From Edaphochlamys debaryana (taxonomy: Eukaryota > Chlorophyta > Chlorophyceae > Chlamydomonadales): a DNA stretch of 64,000 nt. This document shows, piece by piece, positions 12,732 through 23,399 of the stretch; position 1 is the stretch's first letter; the number at the start of each line of letters is the position of its first letter. A program made the translations under genes and the position numbers. The notes below the pieces were generated by a model that worked only from the letters and a program-made list of their open reading frames with translations, searched no databases and was not told where the DNA came from. The stretch lies in contig JAEHOE010000084.1 in NCBI GenBank assembly GCA_016858145.1, forward strand, positions 124,001-188,000. Reading direction: 5' to 3'.

Positions 12732-15700
12732 CTACCCCGCCCCGCCTTCAGCCGGCCCCCTGGTGTCCGCTATCCGGCCGTGCAGCCACTGCATCAGAGT
12801 CGCGAAGGCGTCCGCGTGCACCGGGAAGCGAGTCACGGGCTGGTACGGGTGCAAGTCGGGGAAGAGGGACTTGGTCTGCGGAGTGAGGAGAGCGGCGAGG
12901 TCTGGGTCAGCCTGCTGGACGTTCTGCTCGGTATGCTTCGACAGCGCCCCGTCCGCATCCCAGGAAGCCCAGGCTTTCCCTGAGCCTCTTTATTCGCCCT
13001 CGACAGGGCTTCCTCCCAATGCCTAAACATGCATAGAGGGAAAGCGCTTACCCCATCGTCTTGTTCCCGGTGGAGCTTCTTGATGGCAGCGACGTTGTCC
13101 GACACAGCCTTGCGGTAGGCGGACTCCACAAGCGTGCCGTGGCCCCACGCGAACCTGGTCATTGCAGACGCCAGTATGCAGCAAGGGGTGTTCCCACGGT
13201 TTAGGGTGTACCCCAAAAGAGGCACGCGCAAATCGCGGCAGAAGTGTGGGGAGTCTGAAGCAGTTCCCAAGGTGACGCCTCGCACAAGGAAAGGCATGAC
13301 GCAGTCGCCGAGGCCGCAGGGCTGGGTGTTTCGGTCAGAGGCTACCTCTCGCGGCTACCCTGAGCCATCCCCCACCTGTGCCACACGAGCGCCAGTTTCC
13401 GCTGCATGCGCTCGATCTGAGAGGGACGGCCATAGGGGGGTGGGTATGAGGGGCAGGCATCAGGGGATGAGAGATCACAAATAAGTTTGCGCGTTAAGTC
13501 ACCGCGTCGCCCCACCTGCTCTGGCGAGATGGACTTGAGCAGGCTGGGCAGGTGCTCGTCCACCGCCGCCTCCTTGATCCGGATCGAGAACGAATCAATG
13601 TCGAGGATGGATTCGAACAGCGCATGCGTGCGATCCATTATGATGAGGGGCAGGCAGCCGTGCAGCACCGCATCCTCAAAACGCATCGCGTAGCCGTCGC
13701 CTGGGGGGTGTGGTGCAAGCATGGAACCGGCATTGGGAGTGAGCGGATCTGCATGAGTCCCCAGTCCATGTCCAGGTTTGTGTTTCCAGCCTGCACCCTT
13801 GAGCGCATCGTCTGTGCAGGCTTATGGCCATCCAGCCGCCTCACCAGGCAGGACAGGGCAGAACAGTGATCTTGCCAGGTGCTCCCCGTAAGATCCGTGG
13901 ATCTCGGGTTGCTCCCCAATGAAGATCCTGTGCTTCCGTGCCCAGTGGTTCTCATGTGCCAGTCTGTCGTGAGAGCAAGCCAGACAGACGTTAGGGCTCG
14001 GACTAAACGGGTGCAAGCGCGATGGGTCTTGGGAGCACACCAATCGATCTAGAGCAGCGCGAACCCCCAGCCCTATCCTACTCACTTGTACAGCTTCTGG
14101 CGGATGCCCCGGCTATAGTTTGGCAAGCGGTGCTTGCCAATATCGCCTGCAGCGGTGGGAGCACGGTATAGACCATCACTGTGCACTGGCATGGACCACG
14201 CAACCCCCGTCCACCCGTGCGTGGTGCCACGTGTCATCGTACTTTGCCACGCCATGACGGTACGCCCGCGCGCCCCTCCCCCCCCGCCCCTGCCGTACCT
14301 CGTAGGTACAGCAGGATATCGCGCTCCATCGGCGCCGCCCCCGCAAGCGGCGAGGAGCTGTAGTGCGCTGGGTGCTTGAAGCCGGGGACCACCAGGTCCT
14401 TCGGAGCAGGGCATAAACGGGAGTCAGAAGAACTAACTCGAGTGCGTTATAAGCATGGAGCGGATGGGGCACGCCGTCTCCCCGTCGACCCTCAGCTCCA
14501 GGCCTTCTCAGAAAGCCAATCAACCGGGCCCCGCACCTTGCGTGGATCGTAGCAGGGGTGGCCCTCGTACAGGGTCTTGACGTCCTGGCCGTCCAGGATG
14601 CCGGGCCACGTCAGCCCGTCGCTGTAGTTGTCGGGGCGATAGGCGGTGTTGGAGGTGTGGTTCAGGTCCATGCGGCCCCTGAAGCGTGGGATGTTCAGGA
14701 TGGAATGAAGCGTGTGAAAGGGCACGCTGATTTGCGCGAGGGGCACGAAGCGAGCGGGCGCCGCCTCTCTTTGTTTAAGTGAGTACGAGGCTTGTTTGTG
14801 TTGAGTGCCTTACCAGTGAGTGAGCATGATGGACGTCGAATAGATCTCTGTGGGCGGGCAGGATTTGGGGTGAGAGGGCTCGGGACTAACGGAAGCTCGT
14901 TGCCGCACGCTCTAATAATACGCGGCTTACGACGTGCAGTGCTTGGGATCCTGCGTAAACCTCAAGCACCCCCGCACGGCGCCTCTGCGTCCCCTGCCCT
15001 CCCACCCGTGGGCATGTAGCAGGCGCCCTCGTCGTGGTTGGTGAGCCAGATGTGGTCGCGGCCGCCCCGGCGGTCCCAGTACGGAAAGTTGGCTTGGACC
15101 CAGCGCTTGGCCGCCAGCCACATGTTGGCGCCGTTGGAGTACCGAGTGGCTGCCAGGCATAACAGGACAGCGGGGTTCGGCTCAGCTCAAAGGCTTGCGT
15201 TCCTCGAGGCAGACCGGGCTATGGTGCGCTGTACCGGTACCCACAGATTGGCCTTGCCCAGTAGGTTGTACCCCCTGTACCTCTCCTGTACCCCGCTGTA
15301 TCCACAGGTTTGCCCAGTCTAGGTTGTACCCCCCTGTACCGCCCTGTACCCACAGGTTGGAGCTCCCCAGTACGGAACGTCAGCCCTTCCGTTGATAGGC
15401 CACGTGAAGCACGAGAAGTAGACGGGGACATAGAAGAAGTCGGCTTCCTCGGGGTCAAAGGTCCTGCGGCGGGGGCACCGGGTGGTGGGGGAGTGAGGCA
15501 GGCGTGCCCGTCGCTCACTAGTCCCTTGCATGCACTTGTGGGTCGCACCTGTGTGGGCTGAGCAGGAGCATCTCATGGAGGTACTGCTCGATCGAGTAAG
15601 GTCCCGCGAGGAGGCTCGTGGAGTTTTCCTCATCGAATTCACGGTAAGCGCAGATGTGCCTGCAAAGGATGACCGGACCTTTGTTCTGAGACCCTCGCTC

Positions 15701-18700
15701 GTGCTCGAGCTCGTCTCGCAGAACGCAAGCTACACACGGAGTGTACGGCAGCTAGGGCGCCGTACGAATGTACAGCAGGCCGCGTGTCAAACATGGGGGT
15801 GCGAGCTTACTTAACCAGCTTGTACTGCAGCATCCGGCTCGTGAACTCGGGGGGCATGTCGTACACGTAGATCAGGGGGCGCAGGCGGCCGGACGCGGCC
15901 GGCCCGGCAGCCCCCTCACCGTCACCCCCCGCTCCCGCCCCGGCTGCTGATGAGGCGGAGCTCGGTGGCGGCTCCAGGGCCGCGGCGGGGACCTGCTGGA
16001 GAACGTCTTTGAGCCAGGGTCGTGTGGAGAGGTCAAGACCTGGGGGCATGGGCGCAAGATGAGGTAGTGAAGGCCTCGATTGAGCGCACAGGCCGGCAAC
16101 GTGTGACGCACAGCACGGCATGTCCTCTGTCCGATGAGACAAAGGCCGCTGCCGCGTTGGGGGCAGTCCGATCCGCGGTTGGAGAGCTTTTTGTCATCGA
16201 GGCGGCCCTACGACGGCGGCCCCATGACCCCCCTTTCAGACGCACCTGGCTCCATTTCCTCGCCCGCCTTTTTGCGCGCGCAGTCCTCCCCGTACCATCC
16301 CTTGAAGCACCTGCGAGGCCGAAACGGAATCACGACCACATCAAGTGACCATGATCACACGGTCATCACAGGGATCAGCAGGGGATCACTAGGACTGCGA
16401 GCAACCCACACCGAGGCGGACGCTGACTCTGATCCCAGGCCCTTCCTGAGCGGCCTCCCACCTGCAGCATCCTGACATGGACCCAGGTAGGCCCCACATG
16501 GGCCCAGGCAGTCCCCACATGGACCCAGGCAGGCCCTACATGGGCCCAGGCAGGCCCAATTCACTGAGCCTCATCCGCCCACCTGCAGTATCCTGACATG
16601 CACTCGCCGTGCCCGGAGCACTGGTTGAGGCACGTCTCCTCGCTCGTGATGTTGCAGTAGGGGCCGTGGATGCCCTCGCCCGCGCAGCCGCCGCTGCATC
16701 GACTTCTGAGGAGTGGATCATTGTGGGGGATGGGTGCGATTGTTGATCAACACAGCCATCAAGCAGGATGGCGTAAACCACGGGGCTGAGGCTTGTGTCA
16801 GACCCCGGATCGAACCATGCGCCGTCATGGGCAGAAGGGCACCAGCAGCCGCTCACCCGACGTGTCGTTGCATCTGCTCAACCGAGTCGGCGTTACACCA
16901 GCCCTGTGGGTTTGCAGGGGAGGGCACCAGCGCAGGCGCTAAATGCATGCATGCGACGCCAGGGCTTTGACGGGCTCACGTGATGCCGTCTGTCATGCAG
17001 AGAGTTGCCTAAAATTTGATCCGATGAGAATGGGAGATGGCTTGTGTACAGATGGGACATCGAGGCCCGATCCACCCGACCCACATGGGCCCCGTGGTCC
17101 CTGCAGGGCCCGGCCTGGACCCTATGGGCCCCTGTATGTGAGCCCCGACACGGGCCCAACGGGTCCCACCTGGGGTCCCATAAGGTCGTCTTGAGAGAGT
17201 CCTTTGTATCCCTGAGCGGTTTGGGTGCGCAACATGAGTCACGCCTTGTACGGCAGTTAAGGGAAGGCGGGGATTATGCACAGGTTGTGTCAAGCCGGGT
17301 CACGGTCACCAGGCACAGCTGTGCTTATGAGGCACAGTGAGTAACGAGCTAGCCGTTCATGTCGTACTCACCCAGTCGTTGAGGACGCTCGCTCCCTCCT
17401 TGTTCGTCACCTGTCGATGGCAGAAGGGTCCGTCAGTACGAGGTAACAACGCGGCAGCTCAAGTGTCAATGATGCCCAAGCACGCACACTCGTGTAAACC
17501 CCATGCCAAGACACTCAGGCGGCCGGCTGGGAGGCGCGTTGCATGCGGCAAGCCCAGCTCACGTTTCCGGCTTTGCAGTTAGTGTGGAGGGCTCGGCCCC
17601 GCTCCGAGAACCGCACCCAGGGCGGCGAGTCGGGCGGGGCCGGCTTGCGGCCGTACTTGGTGAAAGGCGGGCACCAGCAGGAGGAGACCACATCGTCGCA
17701 AAACCCTGATCATAACGGCGTCAAAAGTATATGATACTCACATCAGACGGCAGTCATGAGTCATGGGCATGCCGCAACCAAAGCTGGGCGACGTTACGGT
17801 CCGCGCGCTCGAAAGAAAGCTCTCCAGCTAGCAGACGCAACGCACGCGGTGAAGTGGCCCGCAAGCACCGCCTCGGATGCACGACCTGCGCGCTAACGCA
17901 CCTGAGCAACGCGAGGCGGTCCACCCCGGACCTGAGAGATCCAGGTCGAGACCGTCAGGGCCTATGGAAGACTGCATGGGGGAGGGGCGTGGGTGAAAAT
18001 TCACGGGGCAGGGTGAGCTTTCGGCAGCGCGCGAGGTGCAAGCGAGCGGACGCTGCATGCAGCCTCGCACACACACGAGGCCGTGGTACCAGTCGTGCCG
18101 TCGTACATGTCGTACATGAGAACCCAGGCTTACGATCACGAGGTCGAGAGGCTCGTCTTTCCTCTTGTGTCGGTGGCAGCACGGCCGCTTGAAGGGCTGG
18201 TCGCATGCGGGCCCTTGCCAGCCTGGGGTCAGCGGTCAGGGGTTGAGTGACGGTGAGCCGGAGGACTGCGGGGCCGGTTGCGCCCAGTGCGCCCGACCCC
18301 CTGCTCTCCCGCCGTGCCGCAAAAGCCGCACCTGCCGGGCACTGGCACACCCCGATGTCATAGTGGCAGTTGCCCACACCGTTGCAGGGACCCCACTTGG
18401 TGGAGGGACAGTCCAGGGACCCCCGGGGGGCGGGCTGCCAGGGGACGCGCTCCTGCCTGATACAAGAGGGCCAGAGAGGGACGTCAGCTCCCCACCCCTG
18501 TCCTTCCAGCCCTTTCTCACCCTCACCCCGCCGGTCCCCCCTCTCCCTCAGCCCCCACCTGAAGAACTCCTCGCACCAACTGCCCCGGGTGAGGGCGCAC
18601 ACAGCGCACTTGCCGCCCCGCCGGTCGCAGGGAGGTGCAAGGCCCTCGGGTTTGTCGCTGGCAGCATAACGTGTCAAGGCTACGGTGCGTGAAGACACAG

Positions 18701-19722
18701 GGTCCGACGGTCAAGTGTCAACCATACTCATAACCGGAACCACGGGCATGCGCGCCTTACCATGGCTGGAGAAGGACAGGTAGCTTCCATCAAAGCTGGC
18801 TGCGTACAAATGCGTTTCGGGTACGTGTCAACGCGTGGGTTGGGGGCCACGAGCTTCTCTTGTCTCAGCCCCCCAGCCCCCCAGCCACCTTGCAACCACG
18901 CCAGGGCGCAGCTCAGCGCGTCAAATGCCCGGGATATGCACGCAGCATCGGCACACATCGGACACGTACCCAACATGGAGAGGGTGTCGCTAGACGTCGC
19001 CGTCGCCAGCTTCCCGTTCCCTGGCTGCACATCATCGACTAGTAGCAGCCGATTACCGCCGCAGTTCTGCAAGGAAGTTTTGCGCGCGATTCGGTCACAT
19101 GCAATGCTCTGTCCACACGCTTTGAGCATGGCTTCTGCTTACGCGTGGTAGGTGTATGGCTAATACCGCAAGACATGCTGGCAGCCATCTCCACACGGGA
19201 AGCTGCAAGCCTGCCTTGGCGCCACAACAGCCCTTCATCGCAGTGCGCGAGAAATCATGGCTGTCTATGTAGTAGTAAAGCAGCAGTAATTAATGACGAG
19301 GTGCGGGCTTGTCGCAGTTTTTTGCGGGCGCAGCACGCGATCCTCGCGCCCCCCGCACCCGCACGCCCCCCGCACGCCCCCCGCCCCCCGCGGTGCGGGA
19401 CCCCGGTCTTCTTCGTCGAACCCCCGCACACTACGCCCCGTTGTCTATAATAGTCCCCGTAGTCCGATGACCCGTTCCCCGCCCTTCCCGGCGTCCGTAG
19501 TTGCCTGGTGACTGTGGTGAGGGACACGACGACATCAGCGCGAGCCCCACGGTGCTCCTTGACGTGGCCTGTGACTCTGGGAGGGTCTGTGACCTCCCTG
19601 CCTGTGACCCAGCAGGGCCCTGGAGCCATCGTGCCATCGTGCACGGCGCTGCAAAGCGCTTTGCTAAAACCCAGTAGGGCCACCAGAAGTCCCATGAGCG
19701 GGATGGCTGTAACGGGTCGCAT
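12732..19722 (-). CDS. Exostosin-like (GT47) glycosyltransferase with EGF-like modules, copy A
   Basis: Probable Golgi or secreted glycosyltransferase. The likely start is the ATG at 19722, giving a signal peptide (MRPVTAIPLMGLLVALLG, then FSKALCSA); the link from this exon to the next, starting near 19067, is the weakest part. Following exons read SFDGSYLSFSS, then CDRRGGKCAVCALTRGSWC, an EGF-like unit (GPCNGVGNCHYDIGVCQCPA), a WCPPFTKYGRKPAPPDSPPW segment, a second EGF-like unit (EETCLNQCSGHGEC... then FKGWYGEDCARKKAGEEM), and the GT47 domain beginning RPLIYVYDMPPEFTSRM. Later GT47 blocks include TFDPEEADFFYVPVYFSCFT, RRGGRDHIWLTNHDEGACYM, GRMDLNHTSNTAYRPDNYSD, GDGYAMRFEDAVLHGCLPLI, DRTHALFESILDIDSFSIRI and VERMQRKLALVWHR. 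The stop TAG is at 12732-12734. Exon order and phases match copies B and C. Acceptor sugar unknown. Confidence 0.8.
15241..15360. repeat. Degenerate GTACC-rich direct repeats in an intron of exostosin A
   Basis: Three related blocks, each with CCACAG at 15241, 15302 and 15350, followed by a GCCCAGT or CCCAGT stretch and, in the first two, by TTGTACCCCCCTGTACC-like sequence. They sit upstream (+ sense) of the exon encoding TFDPEEADFFYVPVYF. Spacing is irregular (61 and 48 bases), so this is an old decayed duplication. Confidence 0.55.
16475..16558. repeat. 21-bp minisatellite in an intron of exostosin A
   Basis: Four head-to-tail units starting with ACATGG at 16475, 16496, 16517 and 16538, each exactly 21 bases. 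Units 1 and 3 carry ACATGGACCCAGG and units 2 and 4 carry ACATGGGCCCAGG, an A-B-A-B order. The array is bounded on one side by the true donor of the second EGF exon (exon end 16583) and on the other by a near-copy of that exon-intron boundary (16457-16479). Confidence 0.85.
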
Positions 19723-20370
19723 GCCGCAGGCCAGCATCACTTGCGAACATGGGCTTTGGCTCAATGGGGACCGTAGCTCCGTCCTGCAAATGATCTGTGG
19801 CTGTATGCGGTGTGCACGGCGCTGAACTGGAGTCGAACCCGTACACTCGTGGCGGTGGCGTGCTCCAAACAGTAAAGAGGAGGACTTGCGGGGCGTGCCG
19901 GCGAACCTGTGGTGTGCTGTGGTGGTGTGAACTGAGCGGTGCTCCCTTGCGTGCACGATGAGGGCCCGCAGCGGTCGGAGACGTCACAACGCCGACCCGC
20001 CCCCTACCCCCAATCCCGAAAACCGCGGCCCATGTGACAGAGTCCCTTCCCCAGCCATCCCCGGCGCATGCGTCACCAGCCGCGCCGGCTCGCAGGCGGA
20101 GGTGCTCTGGTGTCCTCGGCGCTGCCTGCCTGCTCTGAAACCCTCTGGCTCCGGGTGGCGGCGTTAATGGGCAGGGTGGATGGGTTGCCTGCGGCCGGGA
20201 ACGCTGCATCGCACTGCAGCAGTAGCCGCATTGTGCGGATGGGCGACAGCGGCGCTTGCCTCGACTCCCGCTGTTCGCAGTGCGAGGCATGGGCGCGGCC
20301 ATGGCGAGGGTGCATGGGTTTCTGGGTGTGCGGCGGGCGGGACCCCACCGCTGCTGCTGGCTGCTAAGCA
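19723..20370. other. 5' flank of exostosin A
   Basis: About 650 bases upstream of the proposed copy A start and up to the minisatellite. It should contain the promoter and 5' UTR of copy A. No gene is recognised. A GGTTCGACTCC-like string on the minus strand near 19830 resembles a tRNA B box but has no tRNA around it. Confidence 0.4.
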
Positions 20371-21420
20371 CTGGGCGCTGCCGAGGGACGCCGCCGCTGG
20401 GCGCTGGGAGCTGGGCGCAGGGTCGGGGCGGTGGGCGCTGCCACCGGGCGCGGCCGCTGGACCCTGAGCCTGGGCGCCACCTGAGCGCTAGGTGCCGGCG
20501 CTGGCCGCTGGGCGCTAGGCCCTGCGTGAGCGCTGCAGCTCGGAGCTGCCGCGGGGCGCCGTTGCTGGGCGCTGGGCGTTGCCGCCGGGCGCTGCTGCTG
20601 GGCGCTGCTGCTGGGCGCTGCCGCTGGGCGCGGTCGCCGGGCGTTGCCGCTTGACCCTGAGCCTGGGCGCCACCTGAGCGCTATGCCGCCGGGCGAGGGC
20701 GCTGTCGCTGGGCGTTGCCTGGCCGCTGCAGCTCGGAGCTGCCGCGGGGCGCCGTTGCTGGGCGCTGGGCGTTGCCGCCGGGCGCTGCGGCTGGGCGTTG
20801 CCGCTAGGCGCGGCCGCTGGGCGCTGCCGCTGGGCGCTGCCGCCGGGCGCTGCCGCTTGACCCTGAGCCTGGGCGCCACCTGAGCGCTAGGTGCCGGCGC
20901 TGGCCGCTGGGCGCTAGGCCCTGCGTGAGCGCTGCAGCTCGGAGCTGCCGCGGGGCGCCGTTGCTGGGCGCCGGGCGTTGCCGCTGGGTGTTGCGGCTGG
21001 GCGTTGCCGCTCGGCGCGGCCGCCGGGCGCTGCTGCTGGGCGCTGCTGCTGGGCGCTGCTGCTGGGCGCTGCTGCTGGGCGCTGCTGCTGGGCGCTGCCG
21101 CTGGGCGCTGCCGCCGGGCGCTGCCGCTGGACCCTGAGCCTGGGCGCCACCTGAGCGCTAGGTGCCGGCGCTGGCCGCTGGGCGCTAGGCCCTGCGTGAG
21201 CGCTGCAGCTCGGAGCTGCCGCGGGGCGCCGTTGCTGGGCGCTGGGCGTTGCCGCCGGGCGCTGCTGCTGGGCGCTGCTGCTGGGTGCTGCCGCTGGGCG
21301 CTGCCACCGGGCGTTGCCGCTTGACCCTGAGCCTGGGCGCCACCTGAGCGCTATGCCGCCGGGCGAGGGCGCTGTCGCTGGGCGTTGCCGGTGCGTGCTG
21401 AACGCTGCCCGCCGGGCGCT
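20371..21420. repeat. Higher-order GC-rich minisatellite
   Basis: About 1 kb built from short units of the form CTGGGCGCTGCCG and CTGCTGGGCGCTG. These are organised into larger modules, each opening with CCTGAGCCTGGGCGCCACCT, at 20463, 20656, 20862, 21133 and 21326 (spacings 193, 206, 271, 193). Two module types exist: type 1 continues GAGCGCTAGGTGCCGGCG (20463, 20862, 21133) and type 2 continues GAGCGCTATGCCGCCGGG (20656, 21326), giving the order 1-2-1-1-2. The modules at 20463 and 21133 are nearly identical along their 193 bases. Several frames stay open by composition alone and encode only Ala/Gly/Arg/Leu-rich repeats, so I read this as non-coding. Confidence 0.9.
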
Positions 21421-23399
21421 GGGCGCTGCCCGGCCGCTGCCGCTGGGAGGGCTCTGCTGGGGTACCGCCCCCGTCCCTCCCCGGCGTCCCTCCTGTGTCC
21501 ACCTCAGGCCCCGCCTCCCGCCTTCCGCGGTCTTCGTGTTCTGGGCGCGATGCCCTCCGCTGGGGCGCCGCCGCCCATTGTCTTTTGCTTCTGCGAGGCC
21601 GCCTACGCGCCGTCTTTGCGCCGTCTTTGCACTGCGTGGGCGTCGCGGCGTTGCTCGTCGCCTCTACGCATGGCGCCTTCGGCACTTGCATGTCCGCGCT
21701 CCTGCTATGCCTACGGCTCCTTGTCGGCGCATATTGTTCTGTGTTTGGTGCGGTGCTTCTCGGGGCTGCCTACGGTGTCGCGGTCGCGCTTGGACAAGCG
21801 ACCGTGCTGTAACCGTCGATCACATTGTTGCTTCTTCGGGTGCTTCCGCTAGCTATCGGTCCTCGGGCCGGCTCGGCTCATGCAGGTTGGACGAGCACCG
21901 GCCCAGTGGTCGCGGTAAGTCCGCGACTTTTGGGGGGCTTCTCCCTGCCGGATTGTTGAAGCCAATTACCTTCTCACGCGGCTGGGCCGGTCCGTTGGGC
22001 GCGGGAGGTCCGTGGGGCTCACAGGTCGCACGATGCAGCAGTCTCGGGGTATCCTCCGCTCTAACTTCGCTCCCGCTCCCGAACGCCCTAGCGCGGTCGG
22101 TGATCGCTTCGCATCCGTTGAGCTACGGTGATGTGTGACCAAGATCAGCAACTCCGTGCCTGTGCTTGCCGTTACACACCGGCGGAACCCGGATGCAGGG
22201 TTGCAGGCGTGTGCATTTCAGTTACACCCACCCCATCGCACGATGCCATGGCGGCCCGGAGGCTTATTACCCATGTAGCGCCACCCAGCGCCACCCAGCT
22301 CTGGACGCCATGACCTGGAACACACAACAGGAATTGAGCTCTCTACTGCTTGCAAGTTGCAGGCAGCAGATGTCGGTCGCACGCAGTGAAAGAGCTACAG
22401 TGGACGGGGTCCGCTGGGCATCAGGACTCCGTCATAGCGGGATTGCCCGCTCGGGTTCAGATGTCACCAACGCTACCGACGCCAGCTCACCCTCAAGGGC
22501 AGCAGCCCCACTGGGGCGCAACACAAGTGCTTGGAGGTTTATGGACCCTTGGTTGCCCCGACCAAACAACATTACTAAGGCAGAGGCACAGGGCCACGTT
22601 AGGGAAGCCCATCACGGTGGCAGCAGGGCCAAGCTGGCCACCCTTGAGTGCACATACCGCAATGACAAGTCCTCTGGCGCTTCAATCTTCCACGCATCCC
22701 TGGGCACTCTCGGCGGCGCTCGCGAGCATCGCTTGCCGGGGCCAGCCGGGTGCAGGCCTCCAAAGGGCCCTCGGGACAAGTCCGGGCAGACCCGGGTTTC
22801 GGCTAACACAGGCGCCCGCAATCCAATGCGCAAAATTACCGGTACTCAGCAGAGCCGCAACAGGTCAACGGCGCATGAACCAGAATCTACAAACCTGGGC
22901 CAGCACAATTCAGGAGTTTCCTCGAACCCATGCTCCCGATCAGAAGACCTCGCTTTGTTAAGCCTGTGCTTGTGCGAGTCACATGCATGCGTTCTGCCGG
23001 CAGGTTACCCCCCGCCTGGCAATACCGGTATACTCCAAACGCCACTAAAGTTCAAACCTGTGCACGCGTATCCTCATTCTTCCCTTCACCTCAGACGCTT
23101 TTCCACGATGCGTCCGCCTCCTGAGCAATATCAGAGGTATCACAGCCCCGTCACCTCCTAACAATGCCTCCCCAACCCACCAACACCCATCCGCGTCCAA
23201 GTCCCGCCCACAATCCGGCTCCGCTGCGCCATGCACGCCCATTTTCCCCCCGGTTATTCGCGGCCTCTTCGCTGCCTTCCCCACGCCTCAGCCGCCGCCC
23301 CGTCGCTGCGCAAAGTGTGCCCCAAGTGTCTGCACAAAGCCCCCATTCCCCCCTCCCTTATTCTCCCTTCTCCCACGCCTTCTCCACAAACCTCACCCC
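21421..23399. other. Spacer downstream of the receptor cyclase
   Basis: About 2 kb between the minisatellite and the cyclase stop. No recognisable gene. Plus-strand open frames exist (for example 21495-21812 and 22166-23161), but the longer lacks an ATG start and neither shows family motifs. TTACA at about 22168 and 22219 (TGTAA on the minus strand) are possible distal polyadenylation signals for the cyclase, though over 1 kb from its stop. Confidence 0.4.

Noticed and set aside
19820..19845. tRNA B-box-like GGTTCGACTCC on the minus strand
   Set aside because: No A box at the right distance, no acceptor or anticodon stem pairing around it.
20364..21691. Open frames on both strands through the minisatellite
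   Set aside because: They stay open only because the repeat units lack stop codons; the products are pure Ala/Gly/Arg/Pro repeats without a start context or flanking coding signal.
21450..22140. Possible retroelement fragment after the minisatellite
   Set aside because: No reverse transcriptase, integrase or terminal repeat could be recognised; hydrophobic reading frames there are short.
22166..23161. Plus-strand open frame of 331 codons downstream of the cyclase
   Set aside because: It begins at TTG, not ATG, shows no family motif, and codon content looks like random sequence; long open frames are expected at this GC content.
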